Shown here piece after piece: positions 7,708 to 18,657 of a stretch of DNA of 64,000 nt. The stretch spans positions 3,410,001-3,474,000 of the forward strand of contig NZ_CP108538.1 of assembly GCF_035994185.1 (NCBI RefSeq), written 5' to 3'. A program made the translations under genes and the position numbers. A model generated the notes under the pieces. It was given only the letters and a program-made list of their open reading frames with translations. It was not told the DNA's origin and ran no database searches. How positions within the stretch are numbered: the first letter of the stretch is position 1; every line of letters starts with the position of its first letter. The DNA comes from Streptomyces sp. NBC_01217 (GTDB taxonomy: Bacteria > Actinomycetota > Actinomycetes > Streptomycetales > Streptomycetaceae).

Positions 7708-8268
7708 TCAGTTCAGCGAAGGGTCGTCCGGATAGGTGGCGATCATCGCCAGTTCGCTGCGCTGGCGGCGCAGGACCGCCCGCCAGAGGTGTTCGGGGCG
7801 CGGGAAGGAGACGTCCCCCGGCTCGGACTCGACGACGTACCAGGCGCCCTCGGCCAGTTCCGTCTCCAGCTGTCCGGGGCCCCAGCCCGCGTACCCGGCG
7901 AAGATCCGCAGCGAACCGAGCGCCGCGGCCAGCAGCTCCGGCGGGGCCTCCAGGTCCACCAGGCCGATCGCCCCGTACACCCGGCGCCAGCCCAGAGGGC
8001 CCTCGTCGCCGGGGATGACGGCCACACCGAGCGCCGAGTCGAGCGAGACCGGACCGCCCTGGAAGACGACGTCGGGTTCGCCGGTCAGGCCGGCCCAGGA
8101 CGTGAGGATGTCGCCGACGCCGACCGGGGTCGGGCGGTTCAGGACCACGCCGAGCGAGCCCTCCTCGTCGTGGTCGAGGAGCAGCACCACCGCGCGGTCG
8201 AAGTTCGGGTCCGCCAGCGCGGGTGTGGCCACGAGCAGTCGCCCTGTGAGCGAGGACACCTCGGTCAT
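7708..8268 (-). CDS. YqgE/AlgH family protein (UPF0301)
   Basis: This 186-residue protein belongs to the widespread YqgE/AlgH family. Visible hallmarks are LLVATPALADPNFDRAVVLL near residues 11-30, GSLGVVLNRP near 37-46, the FQGGPV turn, and YAGWGPGQLE near 125-134. The family was first linked to alginate regulation in Pseudomonas, but its molecular role is unsettled. The ATG at 8268 is well placed. It is divergent from murA, with about 275 bp between, and probably forms a two-gene unit with the DUF3039 gene. Confidence 0.92.
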   Translation of the reverse strand: MTEVSSLTGRLLVATPALADPNFDRAVVLLLDHDEEGSLGVVLNRPTPVGVGDILTSWAGLTGEPDVVFQGGPVSLDSALGVAVIPGDEGPLGWRRVYGAIGLVDLEAPPELLAAALGSLRIFAGYAGWGPGQLETELAEGAWYVVESEPGDVSFPRPEHLWRAVLRRQRSELAMIATYPDDPSLN

Positions 8269-8544
8269 GGCAGAAATGATCCCGCATCTTCGCTCCCCGC
8301 GGGGGCCAAGCGGGCCGCCCGGTCACCCGCGGGGCCCGAGCGCAGCTCAGGGCGCACGGATGCACGGGGAGCGCACGGCCCGGAGGGTTTTGCGGACGGT
8401 AACCCTCCGCAAGAGACGGGGAGCAGAGCGTGTTGTGGCGAATTCATGACGTTCGCGTACCGCCCGCACTCTTACGGAAGGGGGGCGGTCGGCCATTACT
8501 CTTTCGTTTGGCCCCCTGCCCGACCACTCCGGAACGCGAGATTC

Positions 8545-9885
8545 ATGACCGGCACAGACGATGTCCTGCTTGTCCACGGCGGAACCCCGCTGGAGGGCGA
8601 GATCCGCGTCAGAGGCGCCAAGAACCTGGTGCCGAAGGCGATGGTCGCCGCGCTGCTCGGCAGCGGGCCCAGCCGGCTGCGCAATGTGCCCGACATCCGC
8701 GACGTGCGGGTGGTGCGGGGGCTGCTGCAGCTGCACGGTGTGACGGTCCGGCCGGGTGACGAACCGGGCGAGCTGATCCTCGATCCGACCCATGTCGAGA
8801 GCGCCAACGTCGCCGACATCGATGCCCACGCGGGCTCGTCGCGCATCCCGATCCTCTTCTGCGGCCCGCTGCTGCACCGGCTGGGACACGCGTTCATCCC
8901 CGGGCTCGGCGGCTGTGACATCGGCGGACGGCCGATCGACTTCCACTTCGACGTGCTGCGGCAGTTCGGCGCGACCATCGAGAAGCGTGCGGACGGCCAG
9001 TACCTGGAGGCCCCGCAGCGGCTGCGCGGCACGAAGATCCGGCTGCCGTACCCGTCGGTGGGCTCCACCGAGCAGGTGCTGCTGACCGCCGTGCTCGCCG
9101 AGGGCGTCACCGAGCTGTCCAACGCGGCCGTGGAGCCGGAGATCGAGGACCTCATCTGCGTACTGCAGAAGATGGGCGCGATCATCTCCATGGACACCGA
9201 CCGGACGATCCGGATCACCGGTGTCGACCGGCTGGACGGCTATACGCACCGGGCGATCCCGGACCGCCTGGAGGCGGCCTCCTGGGCGTCCGCGGCGCTG
9301 GCCACCGAGGGCAACATCTATGTGCGCGGCGCACAGCAGCGCTCGATGATGACGTTCCTGAACACCTTCCGCCGGGTCGGCGGCACCTTCGAGATCGACG
9401 ACGAGGGCATCCGCTTCTGGCACCCGGGCGGCGCGCTGAACGCCATCGCCCTGGAGACGGACGTGCACCCCGGTTTCCAGACCGACTGGCAGCAGCCGCT
9501 GGTCGTGGCCCTGACGCAGGCCTCGGGCCTGTCCATCGTCCACGAGACGGTGTACGAGTCGCGGCTCGGCTTCACCTCCGCGCTCAACCAGATGGGCGCG
9601 CACATCCAGCTCTACCGCGAGTGCCTGGGCGGCTCCGACTGCCGCTTCGGCCAGCGCAACTTCCTGCACTCCGCGGTCGTGTCCGGGCCGACGAAGCTGC
9701 AGGGCGCGGATCTGGTCATCCCGGACCTGCGCGGCGGTTTCTCGTACCTGATCGCCGCGCTGGCGGCACAGGGCACCTCGCGGGTGCACGGCATCGACCT
9801 GATCAACCGCGGCTACGAGAACTTCATGGAGAAGCTGGAGAAGCTCGGCGCGAAGGTGGAGCTGCCGGGCGGGGCGCTGGTCTGA
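8545..9885 (+). CDS. murA: UDP-N-acetylglucosamine 1-carboxyvinyltransferase
   Basis: MurA transfers enolpyruvate from PEP to UDP-GlcNAc, the first committed step of peptidoglycan synthesis, in the cytoplasm. The 446-residue length fits. The substrate-binding RGAKN near residue 25 and the catalytic loop GGCDIGGRP are visible, with the active-site cysteine at residue 124. A cysteine rather than aspartate there predicts sensitivity to fosfomycin by adduct formation. The frame is open for 750 bp upstream, but homology begins at the ATG at 8545, so that is the start. It converges on hupA across a strong terminator. Streptomycetes often carry a second murA elsewhere. Confidence 0.96.
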   Translation: MTGTDDVLLVHGGTPLEGEIRVRGAKNLVPKAMVAALLGSGPSRLRNVPDIRDVRVVRGLLQLHGVTVRPGDEPGELILDPTHVESANVADIDAHAGSSRIPILFCGPLLHRLGHAFIPGLGGCDIGGRPIDFHFDVLRQFGATIEKRADGQYLEAPQRLRGTKIRLPYPSVGSTEQVLLTAVLAEGVTELSNAAVEPEIEDLICVLQKMGAIISMDTDRTIRITGVDRLDGYTHRAIPDRLEAASWASAALATEGNIYVRGAQQRSMMTFLNTFRRVGGTFEIDDEGIRFWHPGGALNAIALETDVHPGFQTDWQQPLVVALTQASGLSIVHETVYESRLGFTSALNQMGAHIQLYRECLGGSDCRFGQRNFLHSAVVSGPTKLQGADLVIPDLRGGFSYLIAALAAQGTSRVHGIDLINRGYENFMEKLEKLGAKVELPGGALV

Positions 9886-10005
9886 GACGGGCGGCCCCAG
9901 GGCTGCTGACGGGGGTTCGGGGCGCTGCCCCGGGCCCCCGTTCCCGTCCACCGGCCGTGTACCGGCCCGTAGAGGCACAGAACGGGGCCTCTCGGGCCGG
10001 TACAC

Positions 10006-10042
10006 CGAAGGGCGGTCACCCTGGCCGGGTGACCGCCCTTCG
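10006..10042. terminator. Bidirectional terminator between murA and hupA
   Basis: Perfect 16-bp arms, starting CGAAGGGCGG, flank a five-base loop. It sits between two convergent genes and can serve both. Confidence 0.85.
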
Positions 10043-10057
10043 TCGCGCCTGTGGGGC

Positions 10058-10339
10058 TTACTTGCCCTTGGCGGCTTCCTTGAGCTTGGAGCCCGCGGAG
10101 ACCTTCACGCTGTAGCCGGCCGGGATGTTGATCGGGTCGCCGGTCTGCGGGTTACGAGCGGTGCGAGCGGCACGGTGGGTGCGCTCGAAGGTCAGGAAGC
10201 CGGGGATGGTGACCTTCTCGTCGCCCTTGGCGACGATCTCACCGACGGTCTCGGCGAGCGCGGCCAGCACGGCGTCGGCGTCCTTGCGAGTCACCTCGGC
10301 GCGGTCGGCCAGGGCGGCCACCAGCTCACTGCGGTTCAT
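10058..10339 (-). CDS. hupA: Nucleoid-associated protein HU
   Basis: This is the short, 93-residue HU form, a DNA-bending dimer of the nucleoid. The N-terminal helical body starts MNRSELVAALA; the DNA-contacting arm contains TFERTHRAARTARNPQTG and IPAGYSVKVSAGSKLK. It lacks the long Lys/Ala C-terminal tail of the sporulation-specific HupS, so it is the vegetative paralogue. A GGGAG site lies 8 bases before the ATG. It is a single gene that ends at the shared terminator with murA. Confidence 0.94.
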   Translation of the reverse strand: MNRSELVAALADRAEVTRKDADAVLAALAETVGEIVAKGDEKVTIPGFLTFERTHRAARTARNPQTGDPINIPAGYSVKVSAGSKLKEAAKGK

Positions 10340-10726
10340 GTTGTTACTCCCGTGTTCTTCTTGCCTGTGAGGCGTGAGATCGAAGCCGATGCTGCCAGGG
10401 CCCTCGGACAGTCCCCGGACCCGGGTCTGTCGTCAGACCCTCGCGCCCGATTACGCATCCTGCCCCCACCTGCGGCGGGAAAGCCAATCCGGCACCCTCC
10501 GGAGTCACACGAAAAGCGCCACTGCCTCGTCGTGGTGACGTTCCGTCGACTCCCCGAAAGCGGTCCGCAGCGATGCGGGCTCAGCGGGACTCGCCGCCCG
10601 CCCACCCTAAAGGGGCGTTTGGGGCGCCGCGACCCGCGACGCGCCGTACATCGGGCCGACGTGGGGGTGTACCGCGGCCGTGGGCGCCGTCGGCAGGGGC
10701 CGCGGCGGGTTCGGTGAGCGGCTGGT
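10340..10726. other. Non-coding gap between hupA and malic enzyme
   Basis: This stretch must hold the hupA promoter and the 3' end of the malic enzyme transcript. I see no convincing gene, strong hairpin or repeat in it. Confidence 0.5.
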
Positions 10727-12163
10727 TCAGCCGAGGTCGCCCGAGCCCGTCACGGAACCGCTCGCGGCCTTCGCGGCTTCGCGGACGGCACCGGCGACCG
10801 CTCCCGCGACCCTGTCGTTGAAGACCGACGGAACGATGTAGTTCGCGTTCAGCTCGTCCTCGGCGACGGTCTCGGCGAGCGCGCCGGCCGCGGCGAGCAT
10901 CATCTCCGTGTTGACGGTGCGGGACTGGGCGTCCAGCAGACCGCGGAAGACGCCCGGGAAGACCAGCACGTTGTTGATCTGGTTCGGGAAGTCGGAGCGG
11001 CCGGTGGCGACAACTGCCGCGGTCTGGCGGGCGATTGCCGGGTCGACCTCGGGGTCCGGGTTCGCGAGCGCGAACACGATCGCGTCGTCGGCCATGGCGG
11101 CGACATCGTCGCCGTCCAGCACGTTCGGAGCGGAGACACCGATGAAGACGTCGGCGCCCACGACGGCCTGCTTGAGGGTGCCGGTGACGGACTCGGGGTT
11201 GGTGTTGTCGGCGATCCAGCGCAGCGGCGAGTCGGCGTCGGCGTCGACCAGGTCCTCGCGGCCCGCGTGCACCACGCCGTGGATGTCGGCGACGACGGCG
11301 TGCTTGACGCCCGCGGCGATGAGGAGCTTCAGGATGGCCGTACCGGCCGCTCCGGCGCCGGACATGACGACGCGCACGTCCCCGATTCCCTTGCCCACCA
11401 CGCGCAGTGCGTTGGTCAGCGCGGCCAGGACCACGATCGCGGTGCCGTGCTGGTCGTCATGGAAGACGGGGATGTCCAGGGCCTCGCGCAGCCGTGCCTC
11501 GATCTCGAAGCAGCGGGGCGCCGAGATGTCCTCCAGGTTGATGCCCGCGAAGCCGGGGGCGATCGCCTTGACGATCTCTACGATGGCGTCGGTGTCCTGG
11601 GTGTCCAGGCAGATCGGCCAGGCGTCGATGCCGGCGAAGCGCTTGAAGAGGGCCGCCTTGCCCTCCATCACCGGCAGGGCGGCCATCGGGCCGATGTTGC
11701 CGAGGCCGAGCACCGCGGAGCCGTCCGTCACAACTGCGACGGAGTTGCGCTTGATGGTGAGGCGGCGGGCGTCCTCGGGGTTCTCGGCGATCGCCATGCA
11801 GACCCGGGCCACGCCCGGGGTGTAGATCATCGAGAGGTCGTCACGGTTGCGGATGGGGTGCTTGGACGCCATCTCGATCTTGCCGCCGAGGTGCATCAGG
11901 AACGTACGGTCGGAGACCTTGCCCAGCACGACGCCCTCGATGCCGCGCAGGCCTTCGACGATCTCGTCGGCGTGCGAGGTGGAGCTGGCGGCGATGGTGA
12001 CGTCGATCCGCAGCTTCTCGTGGCCGGAGGCGGTCACATCGAGGCCGGTGACCGAACCGCCGGAGGACTCCACGGCCGTGGTGAGCTGGGAGACCGCTGT
12101 GCCGCTCGCGGGCACCTCCAGCCTGACCGTCATCGAGTACGAGACGCTGGGCGCCGTTGCCAT
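10727..12163 (-). CDS. NAD(P)-dependent malic enzyme with N-terminal ACT domain
   Basis: It decarboxylates malate to pyruvate with NAD(P) reduction, linking the TCA cycle to pyruvate and reducing power. Residues 1-85 form an ACT-like regulatory domain. The catalytic part has YTPGVA near 105-111, the FKRFAGIDAWPICLDTQDTD metal region, FHDDQHGTA near 218-226 and the Rossmann GAGAAGTA near 250. The 478-residue length fits bacterial ACT-malic enzymes. The cofactor cannot be decided from sequence alone. From memory, S. coelicolor SCO2951 in the same position is the NAD-dependent form. Confidence 0.93.
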   Translation of the reverse strand: MATAPSVSYSMTVRLEVPASGTAVSQLTTAVESSGGSVTGLDVTASGHEKLRIDVTIAASSTSHADEIVEGLRGIEGVVLGKVSDRTFLMHLGGKIEMASKHPIRNRDDLSMIYTPGVARVCMAIAENPEDARRLTIKRNSVAVVTDGSAVLGLGNIGPMAALPVMEGKAALFKRFAGIDAWPICLDTQDTDAIVEIVKAIAPGFAGINLEDISAPRCFEIEARLREALDIPVFHDDQHGTAIVVLAALTNALRVVGKGIGDVRVVMSGAGAAGTAILKLLIAAGVKHAVVADIHGVVHAGREDLVDADADSPLRWIADNTNPESVTGTLKQAVVGADVFIGVSAPNVLDGDDVAAMADDAIVFALANPDPEVDPAIARQTAAVVATGRSDFPNQINNVLVFPGVFRGLLDAQSRTVNTEMMLAAAGALAETVAEDELNANYIVPSVFNDRVAGAVAGAVREAAKAASGSVTGSGDLG

Positions 12164-12407
12164 GGCCGAGTCCTTCGCTTTCCTTTAGCTTCTTTGCCGC
12201 GCGGCCGGAGCACTCGCCCCGGGCGCGCTTCCCGATCGTCGCACCTACTGGCTGGTACCCGGTAATGACTGCCACATTTCGGAAAGTATTTTCCAACATA
12301 CGAGAGATGACCACTTCAGTGGAAGTCCCAACCGGTCCGCGGCCGCTTCCGACCGCTCTCGGCTGCTCCCGACGACGGGGCGGAACCAGCCAGGTCCGTA
12401 AACAAGA

Positions 12408-12443
12408 ACAGACCCGCGCCACCAAAAGGTGACGCGGGTCTGT
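12408..12443 (-). terminator. Intrinsic terminator between helicase and malic enzyme
   Basis: A 16-bp stem with one mismatch (ACAGACCCGCG outer part) surrounds a four-base loop. Read on the minus strand it is followed by TGTTCTTGTTTA, an unusually T-rich tail for this genome, so it points leftward. Confidence 0.8.
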
Positions 12444-12555
12444 CTTCTCGGTCAAGCGGCACCGACCCGCCATGCTCGCCTCGCGGCAAGTGGTCGCTCG
12501 AAGCGACGAAGGTTGGGCCCGGGGGCTTGGATCGAGCCGGTGCCGACACCAGGCT
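12408..12555 (-). ncRNA. Candidate structured small RNA ending in an intrinsic terminator
   Basis: Within the 500-bp gap between the helicase and malic enzyme the minus strand can fold as a compact RNA. CGGCACCG (12538-12545 on the complement) can pair with CGGTGCCG (12457-12464) as a closing stem. Inside it are a 6-bp hairpin (12493-12507) and a GCC-GCGA-GGC hairpin (12478-12487). A terminator stem follows at 12408-12443, with a T-rich trailer. A TAGCCT hexamer near 12552 could be its -10 box. No ribosome site with a sensible frame is seen. The 5' end is a guess. It could also be only the 3' untranslated end of the helicase message. Confidence 0.4.
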
Positions 12556-12661
12556 AACAAAGACCCCGGAGAAGTGATTCCCGCGGGAGGGGCCGGTTCG
12601 AAAAACCGTCCCACCGGCGGTGCGCGCGTCCGCGCCCCGCCGCTGCCCGCCTCGGTCCTCC

Positions 12662-15058
<2,397 letters not shown>

Positions 15059-15162
15059 CGAGGCCCCCTTCTGACGTGCATTGGGCAGCCGTCAACCCTA
15101 TGCGAAGCGGGGGCCGCCGCGCACCTGCCGCGCGTATCGAAATGACGCGGGCAGGGTCTCGA

Positions 15163-16026
15163 TCAGGCGTCGACCTCCACCAGCCGCTCGCCGTCGAACG
15201 TACGCACCTCGAAGTGGTCGATGTCGCCGCGGTCCATGGCCGCGCCGCCGTGGACATAGAGCGGGTACTTCGCGCCCGGGTGCGGGGAGTCCTTGATGCC
15301 GTATCCCCATTTCGGTACGGACCAGGAGGTGACGACCTCCTCCTCACCGGTCTTGGACACGGCGATCAGGCTGCATTTCTCCGGCCCCGTGACGTTCTTG
15401 AGCTCCAGCACGGTGTGGGTGCCCCAGGCCTTCTTCTCCATGCCGATGGTGGCGTCGACCTTGGTGGTGGGGTCGGTGGCCCGCACCTTCTCCGTCATGT
15501 GGTGGAAGAAGGCGTCCTCGGCGGGGCTGGTGGGGTGCGGGTCGGCGGCCTGCGCCGAGGTGCCTTCGTTGCCGGTCGCCAGGACCGCGACCACCGGACC
15601 GCCGATGACCAGCGCCGCTGCCGCCGCCACCAGATACATGGAGCGGCGCCTGCGCCGGGCCCGCTTGACCGCCACCTCGTCGACCAGCCGGTCGAGCATG
15701 CGGGGCGCGGGCCGCTGCGGCACGTGCGGGACGGGGCGGGTGCCCGGTGCGGCGGCCGGGGACTCGGAGAGCATCGCGAGCATGGGTTCCAGGCCGGCGA
15801 ACTCGTCGAGGTGGGCGGCGCACAGGTCGCAGCCGGCCAGATGTGCCTCGAAGGCGGAGGCCTCGGCATCGTCCAGAACACCGAGGAGATAGGCACCCGC
15901 TGCGTCGTGCCCAGGCCCCTCGACGGCTCCGCCGGGGGCGGTACGGCGGGCCGGGCCTGCGGGGCCACCAGGGCCGGAGGGACCGGTCGGCCGGGGCCCG
16001 AAGGGCTCCCACTCGTGGTCGCTCAT
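15163..16026 (-). CDS. rsuA: Membrane anti-sigma factor with zinc-binding ZAS domain, partner of the upstream ECF sigma factor
   Basis: The 287-residue protein has a cytoplasmic N-terminal half with the ZAS signature HLAGCDLC near residues 61-68, a single membrane span (about residues 130-152, after an Arg-rich stop), and an extracytoplasmic C-terminal sensor domain of about 130 residues. Such proteins hold their ECF sigma factor inactive until an envelope signal arrives. Its ATG overlaps the sigma-factor stop as ATGA, so the two are translated together. By position next to malic enzyme and helicase genes it matches S. coelicolor RsuA/SigU (SCO2953/SCO2954) as I recall it. Confidence 0.85.
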   Translation of the reverse strand: MSDHEWEPFGPRPTGPSGPGGPAGPARRTAPGGAVEGPGHDAAGAYLLGVLDDAEASAFEAHLAGCDLCAAHLDEFAGLEPMLAMLSESPAAAPGTRPVPHVPQRPAPRMLDRLVDEVAVKRARRRRRSMYLVAAAAALVIGGPVVAVLATGNEGTSAQAADPHPTSPAEDAFFHHMTEKVRATDPTTKVDATIGMEKKAWGTHTVLELKNVTGPEKCSLIAVSKTGEEEVVTSWSVPKWGYGIKDSPHPGAKYPLYVHGGAAMDRGDIDHFEVRTFDGERLVEVDA

Positions 16027-16610
16027 GCCGTGATCCCCCTCTCTTCGAGTGCGAGCTTCATCGAACGCAGTGCGTAGAAGACCCGGGACCGCACCGTCCC
16101 GCTGGGTATGCCCAGCACATCGGCCGCCTCATTGACCGTACGTCCCTTGAAGTAGGTCTCGACCAATGCTTCCCGGTGGGCAGGGGTCAAATCGTCGAGC
16201 GCGTCCGAGAGCGTCATCAGCCACAGCGCCTTGTCTATCTCGTCCTCCGCGGGAATGACCTCCAGCGGCGACGGATCGACCTCGTGCGGCCGGGCCTGCC
16301 GGCTGCGGTGGCCGTCGATGACGATGCGCCGGGCGACCGTCACCAGCCAGGGGCGGACCGATCCGGTGGCCCGGTTGAGCCGACCGGCGTTCTTCCAGGC
16401 ACGGATGAGCGTTTCCTGCACCACGTCCTCGGCGCGCTGTCGGTCGCCGGCGACGAGGCGGAGCACGTACGCGAGCAGAGGTCCGGCGTGTTCGCGGTAG
16501 AGCGCCCGCATCAGCTCCTCGTCGGGGACGTCGGAGGAGGACGGGGGCGGCTCACTGCGATGTCGAGCCCTGTGCGGACGGTCATCGGCCACGGCCGCAT
16601 CCTTGCGCAC
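16023..16610 (-). CDS. sigU: ECF RNA polymerase sigma factor, SigU-like
   Basis: This 195-residue ECF sigma factor has sigma region 2 (LYREHAGPLLAYVLRL and DVVQETLIRAWKN, about residues 40-90) and region 4 (LTPAHREALVETYFKG to GIPSGTVRSRVFYALRSM, about 130-185). I chose the GTG at 16610 because a GGGAGG site stands 5 bases upstream; the frame is open for 65 further codons without family similarity. The stop overlaps the anti-sigma start by ATGA. SigU in S. coelicolor is linked to differentiation and protein secretion when deregulated. A GGAAC-type promoter-like palindrome lies 54 bp upstream of the start. Confidence 0.88.
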   Translation of the reverse strand: MRKDAAVADDRPHRARHRSEPPPSSSDVPDEELMRALYREHAGPLLAYVLRLVAGDRQRAEDVVQETLIRAWKNAGRLNRATGSVRPWLVTVARRIVIDGHRSRQARPHEVDPSPLEVIPAEDEIDKALWLMTLSDALDDLTPAHREALVETYFKGRTVNEAADVLGIPSGTVRSRVFYALRSMKLALEERGITA

Positions 16611-16663
16611 CCGAACCTCCCGGTCGAGACCCTGTAGAGCTCCTTGGCCATCGAATACGGAGA

Positions 16664-16691
16664 GGAACCGCGATCCATTCAAACGGGTTCC
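16664..16691 (-). promoter_or_regulatory. ECF-like promoter region with GGAACC/GGTTCC inverted repeat
   Basis: On the minus strand GGAACC, 16 bases, then GGTTCC precede sigU by 54-81 bp. GGAAC is the classic -35 element of ECF sigma factors, so it may be an autoregulated promoter. The -10 element is not clear. Confidence 0.35.
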
Positions 16692-16699
16692 AAGATTCT

Positions 16700-17323
16700 T
16701 TACGGTGTTCTCGGCCGCTCGCCCGCGCCCGCGTCCGTCACGGCCGCCGCCCGGCGCCGGTGCCGGGCCACCCGCTCCCGGTTCCCGCACACCTCGCTGG
16801 AACACCAGCGGCGGCGTCGGCCGCGCGAGGTGTCCAGGTAGAGACGGCGGCAGTTGTCGGCCTCGCAGCGGCGCAGGCCGGCCCGCGCCACGGGGTCGGT
16901 CAGCAGCTCCACGGCGTCACGGGCGACGGCTGCCAGCAGTGCCCCGCATTCGGGGTCGGCGCTCAGTGTCCGGACCAGCGTGCCGCTCGTGCCGCGTACG
17001 GCGCGCAGCCCCGGTGGCGCGGCCGCGGCGAAGGCGTTGACCCGTTCCAGGGCGCTCTCGGCTCTGCGGCCGCCGAGTTCGGCGGTCAGAAGGCTGTCGA
17101 CGCCGGCCCTCAGCTGCCGGAAGCGCCCCACCCAGGTGTCATCCACGGCGCCGAGGTGGGTGCCACCCGGTACGAGCCCGGTGGCCACCAGCCAGTCGGC
17201 GAGCCGCTCGGCGCCGTCCAGCAGTTCGCACGCGCCCGAGGTGCCGATGCCGGTGGCGACCAGGTCCAGGCAGGGGCGGCCGGAGTCGAACCGCCAGTCG
17301 TACGAGCTCTTGCCCGCCGTCAT
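16700..17323 (-). CDS. CGNR zinc-finger regulator with ABATE domain
   Basis: This is a putative stress-type transcription regulator of 207 residues. The N-terminal ABATE domain begins at FDSGRPCLDLVAT; the C-terminal zinc finger has C-x4-C (RRCEADNCRRLYLD) and C-x4-CGNR (WCSSEVCGNRERVARHR) near residues 150-190. The finger probably binds DNA and the N-terminal domain may sense a ligand. The family has no well-studied member. The ATG at 17323 is divergent from the GNAT gene at 17443, with 119 bp between them. Confidence 0.88.
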   Translation of the reverse strand: MTAGKSSYDWRFDSGRPCLDLVATGIGTSGACELLDGAERLADWLVATGLVPGGTHLGAVDDTWVGRFRQLRAGVDSLLTAELGGRRAESALERVNAFAAAAPPGLRAVRGTSGTLVRTLSADPECGALLAAVARDAVELLTDPVARAGLRRCEADNCRRLYLDTSRGRRRRWCSSEVCGNRERVARHRRRAAAVTDAGAGERPRTP

Positions 17324-17442
17324 GCGTATGTCACCGCCTCGGGGTCACCGGTGGGGTCCCCCCAGAGTGCCCCTCGGCGCGCCGCCCCGGAACCCCTGCC
17401 GCCACGCGGGTCGGTGCGTGCGCGAGCCCGTACGGTGTCCTG

Positions 17443-17997
17443 ATGGAGGACGATCTCCGTTCCGCAAGCCCTGAGGCGGGCCCGCTCCTGCTCAGGCCGT
17501 GGCTGACCGACGACATACCTGCCCTGATCGAGACGTACCGCGATCCCGCGATGCACGCCGCGCTGCGCATGCCCGTCGCGGACGAGGCGGACGCGCAGCG
17601 GTGGCTGCGGGTGCAGCGGGAGGGCAGGGAAACCGGCATCCGCTTCAGTTTCGCGGTCGTCGATCGCGATCACGCCGACGAGCTGGTCGGGAACGTGGTG
17701 CTCAAGTACCCCGCACCGGGCTCCGGCAGCGCGGAGGTCGGCTACTGGACGGCGGCGCGGGCACGCGGGCGCGGCATCGCGCCGCGGGCGCTGGGGGCGC
17801 TCACCGACTGGGCGTTCGAGGCGTTCGCCGGGGACGGGCTCGTGCGGCTGGACCTGCTGCATCAGGTGGACAACAAGGCTTCCTGCCGGGTGGCCGAGAA
17901 GAGCGGGTACGACTTCGCGCAGGTGCTTCCGGCGCAGCCGCCGTGGCCGCTGGACGGGCACCTGCATGTGCGGCTGCGCGCCGGAGGCGTCCGGTGA
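17443..17997 (+). CDS. GNAT-family N-acetyltransferase, RimJ/RimL type
   Basis: This 184-residue protein has the GNAT fold: LLLRPWLTDDIPAL at the start, an acetyl-CoA loop near ARARGRGIAPRAL (residues about 105-118) and the LDLLHQVDNKASCRVAEKSGY block typical of the RimJ/RimL group. The acceptor is unknown; relatives acetylate ribosomal protein N-termini, amino sugars or small amines. It starts at the ATG at 17443. It converges with the next GNAT gene, with stops 3 bp apart, so the two may share termination. Confidence 0.88.
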   Translation: MEDDLRSASPEAGPLLLRPWLTDDIPALIETYRDPAMHAALRMPVADEADAQRWLRVQREGRETGIRFSFAVVDRDHADELVGNVVLKYPAPGSGSAEVGYWTAARARGRGIAPRALGALTDWAFEAFAGDGLVRLDLLHQVDNKASCRVAEKSGYDFAQVLPAQPPWPLDGHLHVRLRAGGVR

Positions 17998-18000
17998 CCG

Positions 18001-18573
18001 TCAGCCGTTCGCGCCCGTCAGTCCTCCGTCGTGCAGGATCCGCTGGAACAGCCGGTGGTCGCGCCATTCGCCGTTGATGTGGAGGTAGCGCGGCGCCATC
18101 CCGTACTGCTCGAATCCGCACTTGGCCAGCACCCGCTGCGACGCCACGTTGTCCAGTACCGTCCCCGCCTCGACCCGGTGCAGGCCCAGCCCGTCCCTCG
18201 CCAGCTCGCAGATCCGTTCCACGGCGGCCGTGGCCAGGCCCCGGCCCGCGTGCTCGACATCCACCCAGTAGCCGAGAACCGCGCTGCGGAACACCCCGAG
18301 CACGATCCCGGAGAGCGTGAACGCGCCCACCGCGCGGTCCTGTTCGTCGGCAAGCACCCATGGCATCACCCGGCCCTCGTCGCGCTCCGCGAGGATTGCG
18401 GCCAGCCGTTCCCGCTGTCCCTGCTCGGTGTAGAAGGCGTCGGGCCGCACCGGCTCCCAGGGCCGCAGATACGCGCGGCTGCGGGTCAGGGACACGGCGA
18501 GGGAGGCGGCGTCGGCCGGGGTGACGGGACGGAGTCGTACCTCCGCGTCCAGGCGGTGGATGTCATTGATCAT
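18001..18573 (-). CDS. GNAT-family N-acetyltransferase
   Basis: This 190-residue acetyltransferase shows VRLRPVTPADAASLAVSL at the start, VLGYWVDVEHAGRGLATAAV as the acetyl-CoA binding region (about residues 104-123), and HRVEAGTVLDNVASQRVLAKCGF, which places it in the RimJ-like group. I start it at the ATG at 18573, matching the family N-terminus, rather than 18 codons earlier. It is related to, but not a tandem copy of, the convergent GNAT gene at 17443. The substrate is unknown. Confidence 0.88.
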   Translation of the reverse strand: MINDIHRLDAEVRLRPVTPADAASLAVSLTRSRAYLRPWEPVRPDAFYTEQGQRERLAAILAERDEGRVMPWVLADEQDRAVGAFTLSGIVLGVFRSAVLGYWVDVEHAGRGLATAAVERICELARDGLGLHRVEAGTVLDNVASQRVLAKCGFEQYGMAPRYLHINGEWRDHRLFQRILHDGGLTGANG

Positions 18574-18657
18574 CCCCGCACGGTATCCCGGCCCCGGCTT
18601 TCCCCGGCCGCAGTTCTTCCCGGCCACCGCTCTTCGCGGCCTCAGCTCATCCCGCCC

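Noticed and set aside
7789..8544. Upstream extension of the murA frame
   Set aside because: The frame is open but runs antisense through yqgE and has no homology. MurA similarity begins at 8545.
10336..10605. 89-codon frame upstream of hupA
   Set aside because: Its composition is not protein-like, its end overlaps the hupA start region, and it lacks a ribosome site.
15059..15162. Rifamycin-associated element ahead of the HelD-like gene
   Set aside because: I searched the leader by eye for the GGGGCTTGC-type inverted repeat and found none, so I do not call this gene helR.
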